DNA from: Trichobilharzia szidati
Lineage: Eukaryota > Platyhelminthes > Trematoda > Strigeidida > Schistosomatidae
Assembly (NCBI GenBank): GCA_944472155.2
Contig: OX235277.1
Coordinates: 17,556,804 to 17,620,803, forward strand
DNA: 64,000 nt
Reading direction: 5' to 3'
Position numbers and translations under genes: made by a program. A model generated the notes under the pieces. The model did no database searches. It saw nothing but the letters and a program-made list of their open reading frames with translations, and was not told where the DNA came from. Shown piece by piece: positions 24,448 through 36,659 of the stretch (the first letter of the stretch is position 1; each line of letters begins with the position of its first letter).

Positions 24448-25159
24448 ATGGTGAGTCAGTGTGTGATATTTGACAGTGATATTCACGTTTATTTTGTTCA
24501 GATTTGCTACCTGCTTCTTGCGGTTCTAGTGACTTCAGCCGTCGACAGTGCGCGTATACAGGGGAATCATTCGATGACAGTCGACGTGCTCCACCATTCA
24601 TCCCTTCAAGGTGAGATAAGCTCTACATTTTCTGAGTCATCTGTGCATGTGAAACAACTCACTTTGTTGATGCACACCAGCTATTGTTTGAATTTATGAA
24701 GTAGGCTGTCTCCTCTGCTCTCGTGTTATTTTACGAGTTTCTATGCAGATTTACTGATATTTCTCTCCTCGTTGACGGCATATATTTTCTCGCCACATCA
24801 ATTTTGTGATATGTGTACTCTGACTTTGATTTGTTTGCAAAATAGTCAACTGACATGGCGTATTTATTAGTTGGAAGTCAGACGTTATGGAGTGATGAAA
24901 TACTTGTGGCCTATTCTCAATGCCTCTGACACTGTCGTTGGACGATTGCAGCATTCCATAATGACGAAAAATTCACTCTCCAACGAGACGAGAATCACAC
25001 TCGTAGAGATTTGAATCAGATTGAGATATGATGTTGAACGTGTGTTTTCTCTATTCACTTTCAGGTGATGGCAAGCATTCTGGTCTCCAGTATCGCCCAG
25101 CTGTGGATAAACGATGGAGATTTGAGATAGCATGTATTTTCACACCAATGAAATGTTGA
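24448..25159 (+). CDS. Secreted neuropeptide-like precursor, allatostatin-C/somatostatin-type C-terminal peptide (three exons)
   Basis: The model joins 24448-24450 (ATG only), 24502-24610 and 25065-25159, giving 207 bases: 68 codons plus TGA. The donors are ATG/gtgagt and CAAG/gtgaga; the acceptors are ttattttgttcag and tctattcactttcag. The first intron is only 51 bases, as is common at the 5' end of schistosome genes. Residues 2-17 (ICYLLLAVLVTSAVDS) form a signal peptide. A spacer follows, then GLQYRPAVDKR and the last 14 residues WRFEIACIFTPMKC directly before the stop. KR is the only dibasic site, so processing would release one cyclic peptide. CIFTPMKC matches the CxFxPxxC ring of allatostatin-C (CYFNPISC in insects), which also sits once at the precursor's end and is not amidated. 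Cleavage, disulfide and receptor are inferred. A micro-exon-type secreted protein is the alternative. The gene lies in the spacer of the large inverted repeat. Confidence 0.7.
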
Positions 25160-25231
25160 TCAACATTAACTTTTGAACTGTTATGTATTTTGTCGGTTGG
25201 TTGCAACCAATGCGTGTAATATTTGATTTCT

Positions 25232-25252
25232 AATAAACGAGATTTTAATAAA
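25232..25252 (+). terminator. Polyadenylation signals of the neuropeptide-like gene
   Basis: Two AATAAA hexamers lie at 25232-25237 and 25247-25252, 73 and 88 bases after the stop codon. This gives a compact 3' untranslated region of about 110 bases. Confidence 0.55.
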
Positions 25253-25539
25253 AGTTGAAGTTGCTTTTTCATGAGAAATCTACGCTGCGGAAAGGACCGA
25301 TGTGTGAGCGTAACTGTGAAATGGAACATGAAGACAATCAGTTACAGTGACTGATGAGGTGAAGTGAGATTTCTAATAATAATTGAAGAAAACCATCTTA
25401 GATATTGAAAGGTAGAAATAATTGTAGAAATTGAGAGGTTAAATCACTAAACGCGAAATATTTTGTTGCTTTTGGGGAACCATCTAGAAGGAAATGTCTA
25501 CTCCACTAGATTCCTTCACAAGCATTCATATTGAATGAT

Positions 25540-27335
25540 CGAGAAGCATCAGATATTTGGATGAAGCATGAAAAGAAGATGGATTTAGAAGACGAGAAAT
25601 GTCTAATTCTTGTACAATCATACATTGAAGTGAATTGGTGAAGCTGCACGAAATTAAATTACGCACAGAGATCTGGCTACTTCCTGAGGATTCCCATGAA
25701 CTCAGTTGTATGTGGATCACGAACTCATGAGGGAATAAGATTATCAGTAAGAATGCTTTTCAATCAGGATTATCTATGTTGCATATCAACAATTAATTTG
25801 CGGTTGCGCTATATCGTGAATTGGCCGAAGGTAGAATTCTTGGGCCATTAAATCGGCTATAGTGGCTTCATAGTATACAAGCTCGCCTTGTAGCCATTGG
25901 GTCCTGAGTTCGATCGCTGGTGGGTGCGTACTGATGAAGTGTCCCAAACTAGCACGAAGGAGCTGTCCAGTGGCTCTCGCGTGAAGCCACTCAACAGAAG
26001 TGGACAATAGAATCATATTGTGATTGACTCTGTTGTTGTGAAATATCGGTATGGAAACCATGTCTGGAAACACCGAGTGCTTTCAGCAAGGGAAAATCTA
26101 GTCCATGTAACTCCTCTTTTTATCACGCACCTTACTAGCTTGAAAGAAATGAAAACATTTCACTGGTTTAACGTTATCCTTGAAATTGAAATAGTTTCTC
26201 TTGAAGACTATTTCCAAATGGAGCATGAAGCGTTGAAGTCTGAACTTGTGCTTGTTTGCTTGTATCTCCTTGTGTTTGATTGTCCCATCTAGATGCACTT
26301 TACCCAAGAAAACTATGCTTTCTCTCATTCGACTGTCAAAAATGAATCCTTCTGAATCATTCACGTACATCGACTATGTTTCAGTATGCTGAACAGAAGT
26401 GATTGGTGATACTGTTGAGACGTGAGAAATCGTCGTAGAGTATCTGTGCGTTACCCGTCAATATAGTTTTGTTCCTTTGGGTTCTGTTTGGAATATATCA
26501 ATTCAGTCGCACATCTCTTCTTTGTCCTCCTCTATTCGGTCTTATTTAGCTATTCGCAATGTAACCCATATTCTCTGATCTTTTCACACAGTCTTCCGTA
26601 TTTCACTTTCAAAACGACGTCCAACTCGTAATTTCCAGATCGCGTTCCTTTTGATAGCGATGTGATTTTGCCGTCTAGTCCATGCCATATGACCAATCCA
26701 TCTTCATTTTCATTACAACATTTGCTCCGCAACAGGATCTCGTTTGTCGGTGCATTCACAGAGTTTCTTGTTTCTTATCTCCTCTGGTCGGCCATTTTAC
26801 CTACTTATGGAGTCAGTGAAGGCAGTTGTTGGCAGATGACTAAATTTTGTGAATCGCAGTGCGCGTCGTTCACACACATATGGGAGAAGCGACTGACTGA
26901 CGATGGATGTTAAAACTCTAAATGTTTTTATTTATCCTAACTAAGTGCAGATGATTTTCAAACTGATGTCAGTGTGGTGAAAGTCTGTATATTCTTTTCG
27001 ATGGTTGCATGTTAAGTATCTTTATCCGCTCCTCCTTCATGTTGTTGAAATTGTGCTTAATATGTAGTGAAGAGAAGAAAGCGACCAATTGACGAACCTA
27101 AACTTTTCCCGTACTATGCAGTCTATGCAAGTGATGCAGAACAATTCCACTATTCGGAGAATGCACTTTGTATATCAAATACATTGTATTTCTTCGAAAA
27201 TCCATGTGACAAATGGATTGGAGATTCCTAAGGCATCGGTACTTTCTTACTGCTTTTTTATGTCCAAATCCATGCTGCCTAGGACTGGTAAAGTGATATC
27301 ATGAATATCAATGCAGATGCGGATAAACAGTACAT
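25540..27335 (-). repeat. Large inverted repeat, right arm
   Basis: Reverse complement of 20500-22335. The arm-specific segment, about 25745-25985, includes a degenerate tRNA/ribozyme SINE. The arms enclose a 3.2 kb spacer that carries the neuropeptide-like gene. Identity is well below that of a fresh palindrome; many substitutions and small gaps are visible. Confidence 0.9.
25826..25985 (+). mobile_element. Degenerate tRNA/hammerhead SINE fragment in right inverted-repeat arm
   Basis: Present only in the right arm. It shows a degenerate B box (GAGTTCGATCGC, 25901-25912) preceded by an A-box-like stretch, then CTGATGA (25931-25937) followed by CCCAAACTAGCACGAAG. This is clearly related to the ribozyme segment at 40003-40027, but the core GAAA is GAAG, an extra A follows CTGATGA, and the flanking arms no longer pair. 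It is therefore a dead relative of the hammerhead-bearing SINE. Confidence 0.6.
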
Positions 27336-28408
27336 CATATGTCAATCACCGATGTTCGGATTTTATCTGAGAATATTGTATTTCGTACGCATAACTAAAC
27401 TTTCATCAAATGGATGGCTAAGGCGTTCGTCTTACAAAGCAGACAAAAGCGTACTATCCTAGGGAGTTTAATATTCACTCTGTGGATTGTTTTGAAGTAG
27501 TCGTTTTTCGAGATGGAATAGCTTGTGTTTGCAAAGTGTATTATGTATCTCTGTTTATTTGGAACTCTTCAGTTAATCCATATTTGCCTTTTGTTCTATT
27601 TGTATCCTGACCACAAGTAATTCAATCAACTATTCATGTTTTTACGCAACTGTTTCATTGTTCAACGACATTATTGACACATTTTAATGGCAAAGTAAAT
27701 AACTCTCACTGATGTCTATTCTCGTCTGACGAGGTTCTAACAGGCTTCACTGTTATTATTCGGAAAAAATCCATCTCTCCAAATAATTCTGAAGATGCAT
27801 CTGTATGATAAATTGAGCTTTTGTTCTGTATATTTTGGCTTTCTCAACCCACTCAGCCACTCATGATGACCTTTTAAAGCAATATGCTTGGAAAAATGTC
27901 ACAATATATGTGATGTTACCAGAGATTACTTCCAATTGTCAAACGACACATTTGTGGAACAGGAGATATGAATACAAAACAGATAATAAGCAAATCACTA
28001 CCAGAGTGGTGGGATATATCTAAGAGTGAGTGGAAGTGGGAATCAATATTAGGTGAAGGTGACGTTCTTACGTGAATAAGCAACTGATTAGTTTGAGTAT
28101 GCAGGTGGACTGGATAACGCATGTATCAACATGTGTCCTTTGTCTTGTTATGCTTGCATATCCGTATATATATATATACATATATATATATGTCTGCTTC
28201 CCCATAATTATGCGTACATTTTGATAGCCAATCATTTCGCCAACGTCTTCATCGGCGTAATACTGGAGTCACGGTTTGTGATTATGGGTGATAAATTTTG
28301 CCTTGCTTACTAGCCATAGGTCTCGTAGTTTCCATAGTGAATGTTTTATTGATGACTGAGCGTGAGTTACATCATTCTTTTGATACGCCTACATGAAAGG
28401 ATGGTTTT
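27336..28408. other. Unique sequence with a TA microsatellite
   Basis: An alternating TA run with one interruption lies at about 28164-28193. I recognise no coding region; the short frames at 27835-28122 lack motifs. Confidence 0.45.
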
Positions 28409-28828
28409 CTATGGTCTCGCTAGGCGTATAGCGCCTAATCTTATGCTAAACTGGTTGTGAGAGTGAATGCCGTCTTCGTCTATTGGCGTATTTATCACCA
28501 TAGCATTGGTTTGTATATATCTTTTGCTTAAATTTAGGCGTTTGGCTAGTCTTGTATGCGAGATTCCGTTTTTGGGATTCTGCAGTGTATGACTGGTTGG
28601 CTTGATAATCATCTGGTGCAACTGTGCTTACTTATGCGTTAAAATGTGTACATAACTTGCAAATTTTTCGTCGGTGAATAGGGCTCTTGAATAGTTGCGC
28701 CACAGGATGATACTGATGATTCTTCTATTCGTGCTGGAGGCAAGGATAGGTGTGTTCGGCTTGCTTGAAGGCCTAGTCAGTGTGTGAATCATTATGTGAA
28801 TAAACGGGTTGATCCTGTTGGTAGGCAT
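28409..28828 (-). other. Unrecognised coding-like stretch with one stop
   Basis: The minus strand is open from 28828 to 28409 in a single frame except for one TAA near 28628, giving about 140 residues rich in I, T, N, P, S and R. No domain, signal peptide or retroelement motif is recognised. It could be a decayed gene or chance; base composition is slightly more G+C-rich than its surroundings. Confidence 0.25.
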
Positions 28829-29639
28829 ACGCTTGTCTGAGTGACTATATTAAAACAGTTAGTGAATCATTAAATCAGGATTGCTCTCTCAGTTTGTGCA
28901 TACTACATGGATAACTGTAGTAACTTTGGCTCTAATGCATGTAATTATGCCTTAACCAGCCAGTGAACTGGATTAGAACCAGGCTAAGACGGTTTCTACT
29001 GTCTCTGTTTGCTTACGTGATGGCTCTGGATAACGTCAATGAATGCAATCAGCCTGGTGTTGACGACGGATCTTCCAAATGTTCGCTCTATCATCTTGTT
29101 GGTTAGGTGATCTGCCTATAGTGATAATAACGGTTGAGGCGAATCATGACTCTATCAAGGAAACGGGGCCTGAGAAATAGTTTTATATCAAAAGGACAAC
29201 AGCAATTGGGGAAATCATCCACTCTCAGCACGTAGAGTTAGTGACTACAATACGATAACAGGACTCAACTGGGGTTCTGTGGTTCTAATGAATACAGTTT
29301 AAATCGCCTAATGACTATCGGTAGAAGAGCAAGCCTGGGTGACAATAGCCGTGTACACTTCAGTGCTGAAAGTGTTTATTCAATTTGCCACAGTTAAATG
29401 ATGAAATTCTGATTCAGCTACGTTTAATTTTGTTATACAGACTAGGTAAGAAGCTATCTCATTAGGTAGTGTGATACTGTCAGTTAACAGATAACCTATC
29501 ATCCATTACGTGATAAGGAAACCACAGATTAGTTATAAACTTGTATTATCACTTAAATTGCATAAATTAGGTTTACGATGAAATTACATTGCTAGTTGTC
29601 CTTTTGTATTTCGTTTGAGCGAACAATCTATCATATAGT
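28829..29639. other. Unique sequence, no gene seen
   Basis: Nothing recognisable beyond ordinary AT-rich sequence. Confidence 0.4.
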
Positions 29640-30115
29640 CATTTATATTGAGCACATCAAAAAATATAGAAGTATTGCCAAAGTAGGTGGAAACGTATTG
29701 TCTTTGGCAGGTTGTTCTTCACTTTGTATATAACTTTGAAGGAGGCGTTTATATACATGAAATGACTAGTGATAACGAGATGTTCGATCATTGCACTCCT
29801 TATACGGCTGTGGAGATAAACACATCGGTCGTTCAACGCACATTCTGTCAAATAGTGACAAAGAACAGTATCCAGCGTGGCTGTGGAAAGGATGTGGTTG
29901 TCTTATAAGCGGTGCAATAATCGAATGTCTCGTCAGAACTGGTCCTTAAATCCCAACAAACGACTCCTTCAAAGTAATCTGCAAAGTGAAGAACAACCTG
30001 CAAAGACAATACGTTTCCGTCTGCTTTGGATTGCGGAAGCCATAGTCGTTAGGCTAGAGGAACCAGAACTATGCATACAAAATAAAATTGTTCAACCAAT
30101 TCTACTCTCATGCTA
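29640..30115 (+). pseudogene. Rearranged PLE-like endonuclease C-terminal remnant
   Basis: The plus-strand frame at 30001-30110 reads KTIRFRLLWIAEAIVVRLEEPELC. This resembles the end of PLE GIY-YIG proteins, where an EA.EAI.I...P.LC segment closes the domain. Just before it, in another frame, is SFKVICKVKNNLQ, the strand preceding that segment. The same SFKVIYKVKNNLPKTIRF stretch is present again on the minus strand at about 29675-29748, so part of the element is inverted. It is broken and non-functional, and family placement is tentative. Confidence 0.5.
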
Positions 30116-31084
30116 ACAACTCCGTCAATTTGACTTATTTTTTGTTTTTATGCTTATTTTTCTAACTACTTAAAACCCTTGCGTAATTCCGTAATTTATT
30201 TTGTTTCCATGTACACTCAGAGCACATCAAACCATTCACGTTTATACGTTAATCTCCCTTGACAGTCGTTTGTGACAACTCATCACATTTGTTACTATCC
30301 TCTTATATCAACATCCAATTCATCTGAACCTACTAATTGTATTTGCGTTGGACAAATTTAATGTACACACGCATTCAAAACAACCAGATATATTTGTGAT
30401 TGTACAGCTGTGAAAATGAATTAACCGAAAAGAGACTCTTCGCTGAACTACTGATCTTCTGTCTAGCAACATTATTTACCAACGGCGTTTACTCTCTGGT
30501 TGAGTAACTCTCTGACACTTGCAAGGTGTCTTCGTTCCAATCTTACATAACAAGAAGCGAATTGCGCGAAAATGTCAGGAGAAATGATGACAGTGAATAA
30601 TTCCCATTTCCACTTCATACAGTTGATGTCAGAACTCATGAACTGAGTAACACGTATCTCATTTGCGCGCATCTTTATGCTTTTCAATTTCTCTCATCAC
30701 TGAGGGCTGTCGATTTCATACAAATGGTATTCATCTGCTGAGTGACCGAAAGCAATCCACTTTTCAGTACTCGACCGTGTAATTATCAAATGTTCCAGCA
30801 GAGTACACAGACAGGTGAGATATCAATTTTGAGTTCATGACACCTATTCGCTAGCTCACACAAACAAAATATAATACTCGATTTCCAAATGGACTGACTT
30901 TCCTAATTTACTAATCCCGACTTGGCGACGGCTACCGGACGAAACTTCGAGTGTTCCTTCATCACTTTGAAGCGATGAGTTGTTTTCGATAACCATTTAC
31001 ATTTTGTTCCTCTTTGTCAATCAAACACAGAAACGTTTTACTTCATGTATCTTCTTTTCCAGGAAAATGGACTTTCATGATTTC
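30116..31084. other. Unique sequence before copy 2 of the unit
   Basis: One exon-like segment (30763-30809) has a good acceptor (ccacttttcag) and donor (CAG/gtgaga) but no partners. Otherwise nothing was recognised. Confidence 0.35.
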
Positions 31085-32011
31085 AGTGAACGTGGATGCG
31101 GAACGAAAATGATATGGGATTTTCTATCATTTTGCATGTGACGTCAACGGAAAAATATTTTTCATTGGACTTCTCTGGATTTTCTAGATTTCATGAGAAT
31201 CTATTGCTCATATTCCATACACTTTTACTCCATTCACTCACATTGTTTTGCAATGAACAAGTTTCAATATACTTAATAGAAAATGTAGAAAAATATTGAT
31301 TTCTCCCGATTAGTTTTTCGGAATAATTTGAGGAAATACCAGTAGGATTATTCGAATTCATTAACCCTCAAGTCACCATCAATTCATACGCTTTCAAAAA
31401 ATGAAAATGTGGGTTAAAGGGGTGAGAAAAGACAGATAACAGAAACATTTAATAAAGAGAGTTAGCTTTTACGTCAGTGAAGCAACACAAGATGCCTAAA
31501 GTTCATCAAAATGGAAACATGCTCAGTAAGCTGAGCTCTCTAGTGTGTAAGAATAATTAGTGTTATCAAAGTAAAACGTTATCAATTGAGTCAGATATTG
31601 ACTGCACTCTCTTTGAGTGTATAAAAGTGTTGTCTGAAATATTGACAATATAAATCGCGGCAGACTGTCGTCAATTCAGTCAGCCAGTCAAACAGTAAGT
31701 CAGCTAGATAGACAGCATTTCAGTTAGTGTGTATATATCTGATGCTAATCGGGAATATTAGTGAGACCAATGCTGTATTTTGTCTTCATTGTCTCTGCCA
31801 CATTCCAGGGACCTGGATCACTCAGGGTGATGTCACAACTTCATTCTCCTAAAGTCATCGTAGAACTTAATATAGCCGATTTATTTGAAATCGGATAACA
31901 AAATACCATGCACACATTTAATGCATACATGATACAAAATTCTTCAAAGACACAACATTGAGACCACTTGAAGAGTTCTTCATTGACAATTGTAGGTTTC
32001 ATTGACATCTT

Positions 32012-32525
32012 GCCCTTACCACGCCCGCTGGACCGAATTCCTACCAATGATAATGTTTGCTTTGCGAACCACGTCTATACCATTTGGAGAGTTCTTCAGT
32101 CCAAATGCTGTAGGGGAAAAACCTGACCAGTCAACGAATTGTGATGGACTTCGACAAAATATGGCTAACTTACGGCTGATTCCATCACAGGAAGAGTCAA
32201 GTGAGGTATGTATACCTAAAGACTTAGTTCCATGCTCCCAACTGGAAGTATGCCGCAATAACCATCACTATGTACACTATTTGAAACACATATCAAAGGG
32301 AAGGTGAGGCGTTAGAAACACTGCGCTTCAACGGAGTTATATCGCGCATAGTGTCAGTAGTGACAGACTAAAACCAGCCTGTCGTTCATCTGTAATGATA
32401 GAAAGGCTTCAAAAATGGCAGTCAACAACGCGGACACTGACGAGAAAACTACTAATCCTATCAAACAAGTCAAGTGGGATAACCTACTTACTTGCGAAAC
32501 GGACCGAACAACCAGCGAAATAAAC
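32012..32525 (+). pseudogene. Gypsy-type LTR retrotransposon, integrase C-terminal remnant (copy 2)
   Basis: This is the better preserved of the two copies. The first frame reads HARWTEFLPMIMFALRTT, GEFFSPNAV, LRQNMANLRLIP and CIPKDLVPCSQLEV, open for about 100 codons. After a frame change, 32340-32520 reads SSDRLKPAC and then a basic tail; DRLKPA is the usual end of the integrase chromodomain-proximal region in Gypsy elements. The RNase H, reverse transcriptase and catalytic integrase core are absent. The AELVYG segment is deleted as in copy 1. It is a dead fragment inherited with the unit; no LTR was recognised next to it. Confidence 0.75.
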
Positions 32526-35500
32526 ACACAATTAAATATAGAGATTTATCCAGTGTCTCACACATACGCCCTCATTCTTTCAGAAAATGCTAAGTAGAAG
32601 AAAATACATGTGTAGGAGCAGATCCCATTCTTTGAGAAAGTTAAATGCATTTTGATTTTACTTCCAAACGTGTTAAATTGACTTAGATCTTGGTTAAGTG
32701 CTAATTTAAAATGAAAACTGCACTAAATAAAAGGACAGCAAACCCGATGGAGAATTGTAAGGGAAATAAATTTTTTATCACTGCATTCACTAGGCAGTGA
32801 ATCCTTCTCACATTTAAGAAATACCTTGACAAGTAGAAATTAAATTGCCTTTTTTCTCCCCGCAATCAAGTCTCTTTCAGAATATGCTTCAGGAGAAGAG
32901 AGACGCGAAGATTTAACATTGTAGTGCCGTAGATAACATGAGTGAAACTGGGTCCGTGGAATTCAGGGCGAGTTTCATTCATAACACAGAGTTTCACTTC
33001 CAGTCAGAAATCATGAGAACACTAAATACAGATATACACTGACATTTATTCATTGAACGAATCAACAGTTTATTCTTTTTGCAAGGGCAGTGAACGACTT
33101 TTCAAGGCGTGTTTTGAGATTGTTTGTGCCTCCAACGTGTGTTTTCCTGCCTCTTCCAAGTTAAATGAAGTGTACTAAGTGGCAGATAAGTGAGCACGTA
33201 TTAGCTGGTCAGAGGCTGTTGAATCCCATTATTGACATTGTATTGCTGGGTGTGGCATTCATGGAACTTTTCAATAAGTGGATTCATTCTCAAAAAGCCC
33301 AAGTTCCACACACCATTTCGCCACTTGATTCTCGTCTCTGTGTGGCGACTTGAAAGTCAAAACTCAGTATGAGTGCAATGGTCACCACTCTCTTGTGAGG
33401 CTACAGTTAATTTAGTGACTGCACTTTCAGCAGATAACTGACAATGATTGGTGTTAAAAAGAAACTTGCTTGCAAACTTTACAAATACACCTGCATTACG
33501 GAGTATAAACGACAAACATCACATTGTGGTAGTGGATCTGACATTTGATAAGTTCTACAAACACACAGTGATTGAGAGGGAATATTCTCTTATGCGATGC
33601 GAGCAGGCTTTTTAACGTGATTTCAAGTTGACCAACACATTTTGCCGCATGGGTTATTTGAACTCCTCCCTGAATATCGACAAAGTGCATTGTGTGGAAG
33701 TTCAACAAAAAGTTCGTAAAATACAGATGTAGGATACAACATTACTGTCTGATTATAACAACGCAGAGAAATAACTGTGGAAAATGTAGAAAAAGACAGA
33801 AGGAAATAGCATGAGGAGTGCACAATTGACTGAGATTTATTGAAACATAATCCAAGTAACACTCATGATAGCAATATTATTTATTTTCTACTGAAAGTTT
33901 ATTTCGTGGTTCAGAAATTTTATTGTATATGCACTAACAAAACGTCGAGATGTGTTACTCTAATGAGTATGTAACAGTCGTTATCTATAAGGAATATGAA
34001 GATCTCACGAAAGAAGGACGTCGTATTCACGAGTCAGAGTGCGAGATTCATATAACATAAGAGGTTAAGAGATAATATTGTGCATATTCGAATTCTGGAA
34101 TATGCAGTTGAGTGTCTATCTGAAATTCCCAATTCATTTTCCGTATTTACGATCGAAAGAGAATTCCTACTTAGCTTTGGTTCTCAGGCGTTTTCCCTTA
34201 TCATTTTGTGTAGACGTCATCTGCACTCATCAGACGTGCCAAAATGCAATGCAGTCTCGCAGAAATCATGTATCACGTGTGTCATCAGCATCCAATTCGC
34301 TGATCATCCGTTCCCATATTATATTACTTAGGTGGCTAGAACACGTTTCGAGTATTCGAAGCATTTCTTCTCAAGTTATCTGAATGAGGAAGGTGTAAGT
34401 GATAGTCAGATCAATGTGCAGATTCAATGTACGAAGTCAGTGTTTGACGACGTGAGCCACTCACTTATGTGTTGACATGGTGGATTTAGGCGTTGATGGA
34501 ACGAGATTCACAGACTGGAGGCATTTGATAATACTTCACTTTATCCTCACAGTTGCACATAAATATTCAATTTTTCGTACTACATAGATAAACTTGTTTT
34601 GAGAAATTTGGAATATTTCCGATGTACACTGATTGTCAGATATATTTACTGAAAAATGACTCCTGAAATGGGTCTTATGCAATCAACTGTGTGTGTGTGT
34701 AAGCTCAGACTGTTTGAGTGAACATCGAGGATGTACCATTGTCATCAGATATCACCAACGAGTTGCATTTTCACAAACCTATTGCGAAAGCATATGATAT
34801 CGAAAAATGAAAATAGTCAGCCGATATGTTATCTTTGAATTTCTAGTCAGGTTATCAGTCGTACTTTGAGTTTCACCGATCCGTATTATACAGCATCATG
34901 AGATCATTCCCTACACAACATCTACAAGGAGGAAACGCACAAATCCATCGATAGATAAACATATCCTCATGTTATAATTTCTCAAACAACAATGCATTAT
35001 ACGCTCTATACATATAGTCTGCTCTGTTTTGTGCAAGATTCTAGTTCTCTTCAAATATTAATCACCACCGAATTGAATAGATAACCACGATATCTTTCTC
35101 TACCTGATTTCTGGTTTCGTGTTGTTGTGAATTTTGTTTTCACTTCATGGGAGAGTCAATAAATATGAGCGAAATTGAAATAGTAAATGAAGGGGATGAC
35201 ATGAATCGACAAGAATAAGACAACTGCTTCGTATGCATGAGTATATTGACATAATTATTCGAAGTTCAAATTTCCTTCCGTGGACTGAATACAAATAATC
35301 ACAATAGTGATATCAAAAGGAAGACCGTCTGTTTGAGGGCTTTTTGTGATGTCAGTTTGCTAGCTCCTTCTTTCACAGGTTTGAAACCAGCTAGGAAATC
35401 TCTGTGACGAACAAACGATGAAGCTGTTACTCAACGAACATGTAGGAGATAACCGATATGGATGGGGTATATGCTGAGTAGACGGTTGTATGACACAGTG

Positions 35501-36524
35501 GGAAGCGACGCGACGAATGCACATACACTATATCAGAGACAGGATAAAAATTCATAACAACATGGATCTATTCTGTTTCGTCAGTGGATGTGATATATTC
35601 CAATGAAATACTCCACCATCGGAACACTTAATTGAGTGCTATTCAGTGAACATTTCAAAAAATTTTGATTATCATCCGTCTCAATCAAGTCTTCAATCAC
35701 ACATACACAAACATCATCAATTTATTTTACACATACACATCTTGATCTACGAATATTTTCCCATTGATGCTGTCCACAAACACAAATGACACTTTTCACA
35801 TCTTCCATACATCATATCTCCTAAAAGTCATAGTCACGGACATTTCTCTTCTACTAATCTTTCCTAATCAAGTGCTATCAAAGTTGACGATTTCACATCT
35901 AACAGTAAAAAACATCATTACAAATGAACATTTTCATTTCAGATTGACGAAAGTGCATATCCAATCTTCTTCTATCAAATCCGTTATTCACTCAAATTAC
36001 AAAAAATGAGTGAAAACAACTTAGATGATAGTTTGAACCTCGCGATTGTGTCGTCTCATAGAATCAGAAACTTCCATTTTCGACTCTTTTTCTTCTGAAC
36101 ATACTACTTTTACATCGCACTACAGAAGAAAGAAAATTTCTTATGAGTAGAATGAGACTTATTTGGAGTTGTTTTCATCGAAATTATTACTACTCAATTT
36201 TATTTTTCTCGTATGATTTTTCACCTGTTATTGTGATTCCGCTCAAGGCCACACGTGCTCCTTATTCTCACATTCCAATGCGTAAAATACAAAAGCCACA
36301 GAAAGTAAATTGTATTGTTCTAGACTGCTCATTATTTATTCATTCAAAGAAATAATTGAAACCACTGTTTGGTATTGTCTTATGTTAGTTTCGATAGTAG
36401 TGTCATGACTTTCAGTTTTTCATCAATTTACTCACATCCCTCAGTTCAACTGTTGTGATAATATTTGAAGTACCTTTTGATTTTGTGAGAAGTATATTTC
36501 TGTAATATTTACTGATGACGTCTT
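32526..36524. other. Unit copy 2, no gene recognised
   Basis: Counterpart of 1401-5570 of copy 1 without the SINE. The open frame 34078-34383 is the partner of 2948-3229. No RNA gene or further mobile element was seen. Confidence 0.45.
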
Positions 36525-36659
36525 GAGCACAAACTATTTCTGATAATCATATCAAGTTACTCACACAACTTTTTTCCTTCATTTGTATAGACGTGTATAA
36601 ATGAAGGAAAAATGTTGTGTGTGTAACTTGATGTGATTATCAGAAATAGTTTGTGCTCG
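36525..36659. repeat. Hairpin with 60 bp arms, present only in copy 2
   Basis: Left arm 36525-36584 (starting gagcacaaactatttctg) is the near-perfect reverse complement of 36599-36659, with a loop of about 14 bases. At the matching point in copy 1 (5577-5585) the sequence passes without the hairpin. The outermost arm sequence, 'tgagcacaaactatt', is the PLE 3'-end tail motif also seen at 17585 and 54755. Confidence 0.88.
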
